Part shown: in pieces, positions 60,101 through 64,000 of the stretch
Position numbering within the stretch: position 1 is the first letter of the stretch
Layout of the letters: each line of letters begins with the position of its first letter
Source of the DNA: Bostrychus sinensis
Lineage: Eukaryota > Chordata > Actinopteri > Gobiiformes > Eleotridae
Length of the DNA stretch: 64,000 nt
Assembly: GCA_020698575.1 (NCBI GenBank)
Contig: CM036240.1
Coordinates: 25,571,211 to 25,635,210, forward strand
Direction of reading: 5' to 3'
Program-made: the position numbers and the translations under genes
The notes under the pieces: model-generated
What the model was told of the DNA's origin: nothing
What the model saw: the letters and a program-made list of their open reading frames with translations, nothing else
The model's database searches: none

Positions 60101-60785
60101 ACCGCTGAAGTGAAGTGTATGATATTGATTGACGGCTTTTCCCCCATTATTTGCACACAATAACATTTTAAATCCATCTCCATTTCTGAGTCATTTGCTT
60201 GAACTTCTCCTGCTCCTTCTTATCCACAATCTTTATTAATTCACTGTGTCCTTTTATCTCTTCTGCTTTATGATAGATCTGCCCTGTCAGTGCAGGGGCT
60301 TATCTCTGCCCACCAAGTCTCCCTTTGTCAAATCTGTCCGCTCAGAGAATATGATACTTTATTCAATGCACTGAACAGGTAACTCCTCTCTTTCAGACGT
60401 CTTCCACTTTCTCAGAAGTTAGTTTGGTTATTCTGTCACTCAACAGTGTGCTGACTGTTTAGTATGCATTACCCAGTACAAATATTGTGATAGATTTGAC
60501 TTTAAAGATTGCTGTAATATAGCATCCATAGCAATGTGATGACTTCAAAAACTGATGAAAGATAGCATAGCCTAAATTATTCTTAGCTGGACAATCTGAT
60601 GGCAATCTTCTTACTAATAGTATCTGAATAGCCACCAATGTAATTTAGCAAAGAAACATAGCATAGAGTAACATGGCATACTGGATGTACGTGCTACATA
60701 GTGTAGCTCAAGCTGGTTTAGATACTTTAAAATTTAAATTTTATATTAAAATGTATTTGAGAAAAATCCCATTTTCTGTATATCA
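57131..60785. other. Intergenic, possible regulatory stretch near 57880-58260
   Basis: 57880-58260 is repeat-free with several TAAT/GATAA cores ('agactaatcatgtctcaaat', 'ggataattaatggtac'). No coding signal. Whether it is conserved cannot be told from one sequence. Confidence 0.3.
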
Positions 60786-61370
60786 TGCCGGAGGGCAGAG
60801 GACATGGTGGAAAAAAAAGGTGAGAGAGAGAGAAAAAGCAACATATCAAAAAACTATTGCGAGATCCTGAGAAACTATTGCGAGATCCTGAGAAACTATT
60901 GTGAGATTCTGAGAAAGTAGGCTGGGATGAACTGCCTTGCCTGAATTGAGGACGAGAAAAAACAGAGGAGGAGAAAGATGAGAAGTTGCTGTTTGTGGCT
61001 CAGATCACGTAGCTCCATGCATGAAATGCACTTCTCAGGTGTCTCACAACTTTCACCGTGAACAAGTGGGCGTTTCCCTGTCATGCACTGAGCAGTGCAG
61101 CCTCCGCAGTTGCCCCTGATGGACTGCAGCAGCTGGCTCAGACAGCTGATTGTGTTTGGATCTCATGAGCTTTCCATCACTGCTGTAATCGTGACATCAG
61201 AGCAAGTTGGGCACAAATCGAACCACGGTGCACTGTGCACCGATCAACACCGATCAAAATTGTGCTGGTCAGCTTGTGTCGCAAATGTATTGCAAGATCT
61301 TGCAATAGTTTCTCGGGATGTTACTTTTTTCTCTCTCTTTCTTTTTCGCACCATGTCTCCTCCCAGGCTC
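60786..61370. mobile_element. Inverted-repeat element with 21-bp tandem repeats in one arm
   Basis: Left 'ggagggcagaggacatggtg' plus A-rich and GAGA sequence mirrors right 'gcaccatgtctcctccc'. The 21-bp unit 'aaactattgcgagatcctga' is present about three times at 60851-60913, and its reverse complement occurs in the right arm near 61295-61315. Confidence 0.7.
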
Positions 61371-61564
61371 TGTAATATACAGATATGTTAATGTACAAAA
61401 ACATATATTTAGAATTTATTGATCATTTGCTTCAATTAATTTTCTGGGTCATTATAGCTGACCATTTGTTTATGCATTTCTTTTTCTTTCCTTTCTTCCA
61501 TCCTAGGCTGCCACAGCCAATCATCGTCCACCTAGTGTGCAGTAATTTGCATATTCACTTGGCA

Positions 61565-61640
61565 TAGGTTTATACGCCAGATGCCCTTCCTGATTAAACC
61601 CTCTCCATTTTTCAGGCTTAGGACCGGCAAAAAGAGTTAC
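61565..61640 (-). repeat. SINE 3'-end-like segment, reversed
   Basis: 'agatgcccttcctgattaaa', 'ccctctccatttttcaggct' is the reverse of the 'ggataaatggagagggtt...gaagggcatc' tail. Confidence 0.6.
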
Positions 61641-62344
61641 ACATTGCAGCACCTACTATAGTACAGAAATGTATAATATAGTATAGTATAGTAAGTATAC
61701 AAAGTATCAGTAAATAGTTCTAATAATGACTACTTTGAGGACTAAGTAGACTAAGTAGCCTCACGTTGTTGGGCCGGTTTCAGTAATGTGACCGCGGGGC
61801 ACCTCCAGACAGAGACTGGGTGATAATGGAGCCAGACCTGAGGGAGGACGAGCTTCCAGCGCCGTGAGAAGCAATTTGAGGAAGCTCAATAAGTCATGAC
61901 CCTGCAGAGGTTTTATCATACAGCACTCAGACTTACTCTCATGTGGTGTGACAGAACCAGGAGGCGCACCATTAGCCATGAATTCCCAAGGTATAGCTCA
62001 AGCCTGAATCATTGGACACTTTGCTCAGGTAGTAAATCACATTATACTGTACTTACCATTCTCAATACACACTGAATGTATGCTTCGTGAACGCTGATCT
62101 GCTGGATATTTGATTTTCATAAATGATAGGGCAATAACCTGACATCTGTGTGCTGTAAACATCAAAGGTGGGAAGTAACTGGCTGCAACTAGTTACTGCA
62201 TATCTACCTATTTCATTTACTTGGATAATATAAGTACCAATTATTTTAAAATACCATAATTTTATGAATAACATTTTAAAATATGCAAAACCATAATTGT
62301 AGCTTAAAGAAATGTTTAGGACTGTGGCCTCACATCAAATAGAT
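61641..62344. other. Intergenic
   Basis: Short 'tatagtatag' tract at 61676-61692, and a fragment near 62163-62200 resembling the left end of the 54391 element. Nothing else. Confidence 0.5.
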
Positions 62345-62575
62345 TGGGTGGCAGGGTGCATAGTGGTTAGCACTCCTGCCTCACAGCAAGATGGTCCAAG
62401 GTTCGGTTCCCAGACTGGCTGGGTTTACATGTTTCCTGTGGGTGCTCCAGTTCCCCCTACCACTAAAAACATGTACAATAGGTCCCCAATGGGGCCAGGA
62501 TGCAAAAGAGATTCTGAATCTCAGTGGTACTTTCCTGGTTAAATAAAGGTAAAAAAAAAAATAAAAATAAAAATC
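62345..62575 (+). mobile_element. tRNA-derived SINE (second type), copy 2
   Basis: 'gcatagtggttagcactcct', 'gcctcacagcaagatggtcc', 'aaggttcggttcccagac' (B box), and an A-rich (AAAAAT)n tail at 62551-62573. Confidence 0.8.
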
Positions 62576-63146
62576 TGGTTCTATCAACCAATGCAAAACT
62601 AGTTTAGTTTTAGTAGTTTGCGATGGTGAAAGCAGTGCCAGTGTGTTTGGCACATTGGCCAATGTGTCTCAACACCAGATCATTTTTTATAAAAGAGAAA
62701 CACTGCTAGCTTTCCAGAGCACCACCATGCAAGAAACTGAGGATTTTTAAAGCATTTTTTTCCTTTTTTTTATTAAGTGCAGAATTACAATTTTTGTCAT
62801 CTCTAAAAATGTTGGTGCTACATATTCTGGTTGAAATGTACTTTTTATTCACAATGACCCTATCTTGTAGTGACTGATGCACCTTAGCATACATATGTTG
62901 CATTAAGCTGACGTTACGTGGGTCACGGTTCATTACTGATGCATTGACTGAGTGTAGCTGACAGCTGGGCCATGGGAGTGCACCACACAGACAGACAGGA
63001 CACTGCTACTTGGCAGCCAGGTCTGAACTGTCACCAGTGATTTATACAGTCAGGTATGAAGGGAGCGCTTCAGCATGTCTTTGCTCAGCCATATGTCTTT
63101 ATGTGATTCCACGTAAAGACTTGGCTAAATAAATAAATATATGTAG

Positions 63147-63227
<81 letters not shown>
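63147..63227. repeat. (GATA)n microsatellite, ~81 bp
   Basis: About 20 perfect AGAT units. Confidence 0.97.
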
Positions 63228-63228
<1 letters not shown>

Positions 63229-63587
63229 ACAGATATTTTCTTCATCCATTAAAATTATTATCTCTGTCCACACAAAAGTATTTGGCTAAAGATGTCCATT
63301 ATTTTCTGGGAAATGGTACATTTGTAACCCTAACCCTACCTCTACCCTAACCTTAAACCTGAGAAATTTGGGAAAAATAAAGCTGATCCCCAACTGCTAC
63401 TACTAATAAGTTCTTAATTTACCAGACAGTAGCTACCACTGCCAGATACCACAAAATTTGAATGATGGTGCATATGTTAATTTATTTTTTATCACTGTTT
63501 GCTGCGTAAAATGTATGTATTAGTATTGTCAATGGTGAGTGATGTATCCATATTGACATTACTGACAATATTTAATAGAAAACCTCT

Positions 63588-64000
63588 AAGGTCCCCTATT
63601 AGACTAAATTTACGTTTTTGAGCATTTAACCATGTAATAATGTGGTTTCCACCTCAACATACCTGCAGTATCATTTTGTATTTTGTTTTATTTATACATA
63701 TTTGAGTAACCCCATTTGCTCAGCCGTCCCCTTCGATACTGAAACGTCTCAGCGCACTACACAGACACGTGAAAACAGGAAGTGTTTCTAAACCCCATAC
63801 ACCGTCATCGGACTCTTAACGCTTAAATTATCATGACTACAAAGCAGTCTGCTCATTTATCTGACTATCTGTTTGCGTCATGTTGCTAATAGCCATGCTA
63901 AACAGTCATTTTAAGCTCTGTCTATTTCCCACCATTGCCAACAGGGGACATCAGAGACCTAATCCAAGCATTCTCTGCAAATGGAAAGTAAGTCGTTTTG
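63588..64000 (-). mobile_element. Family M element, copy 4, cut by window end
   Basis: 'aaggtcccctattagactaa' start, then reverse matches to copy 1 ('aaaacaggaagtgtttctaa', 'catgttgctaatagccatgc'). Confidence 0.75.

Noticed and set aside
60851..60913. Possible CRISPR-like direct repeats
   Set aside because: Units are adjacent with no spacers, and the sequence is vertebrate; it is a small tandem repeat in a transposon arm.
63085..63273. Ile/Tyr/Leu/Ser repeat open frame
   Set aside because: Translation of the (GATA)n microsatellite.
63328..63360. Telomere-like CCCTAA units
   Set aside because: Only a few irregular units; common degenerate simple repeat in fish, not an interstitial telomere.

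Overview
This is a vertebrate nuclear window, almost certainly from a ray-finned (teleost) fish. The evidence is short coding exons with GT-AG introns, no bacterial-style gene packing, tRNA-derived SINEs, LINE remnants and short inverted-repeat transposons of kinds common in fish, and long microsatellites. Two real protein-coding genes lie in the first 26.5 kb. They point at each other tail to tail. The remaining ~37 kb holds no gene I can support and is mostly old repeats.

Layout. (1) 1-11.4 kb, plus strand: the 3' part of a formin, fmnl2. The window begins in an intron; 13 shared exons follow, coding for the end of the coiled coil, the proline-rich FH1 region, the whole FH2 actin-assembly domain and the start of the autoregulatory DAD. 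After the last shared exon come three different, mutually exclusive last coding exons (7013, 8429 and 9734), each in the right phase, so one gene can make three different DAD tails. The middle tail runs into a transposon. (2) 12.1-26.5 kb, minus strand: a complete prpf40a gene (U1 snRNP-associated splicing factor; also called FBP11 or formin-binding protein 3). I traced 27 coding exons giving 873 residues: Met/Pro-rich N-terminus, two WW domains, about six FF repeats and a Lys/Ser/Arg-rich tail. It contains microexons of 19, 20 and 25 nt, and its start codon is the last three bases of exon 1. (3) 26.5-64 kb: intergenic, with SINEs, LINE pieces, four copies of one inverted-repeat element, two striking large inverted repeats (28.44-30.00 kb and 49.88-50.30 kb), a degenerate tandem repeat and several microsatellites.

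How the genes may work together. Formins build unbranched actin filaments. PRPF40A was first isolated as a protein whose WW domains bind proline-rich formin FH1 segments (PPLP-type motifs), and this fmnl2 FH1 carries a PPLP. From memory, the same convergent pairing exists in human (FMNL2/PRPF40A, and the paralogous FMNL3/PRPF40B), so the linkage probably predates the vertebrate genome duplications. The linkage is an observation; any functional reason for it is inference.

Limits. Exon borders were read by eye from splice consensus and protein similarity and checked for phase continuity, but no alignment or transcript data were available. Repeat family names are by resemblance only. I found no convincing new multi-gene system. 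The best leads are the three-way DAD switch, the microexon cluster inside a microexon-regulator gene, the 139-bp 97%-identical hairpin, the 1.56-kb palindrome, and an unexplained spliceable open frame near 35.4-35.8 kb.
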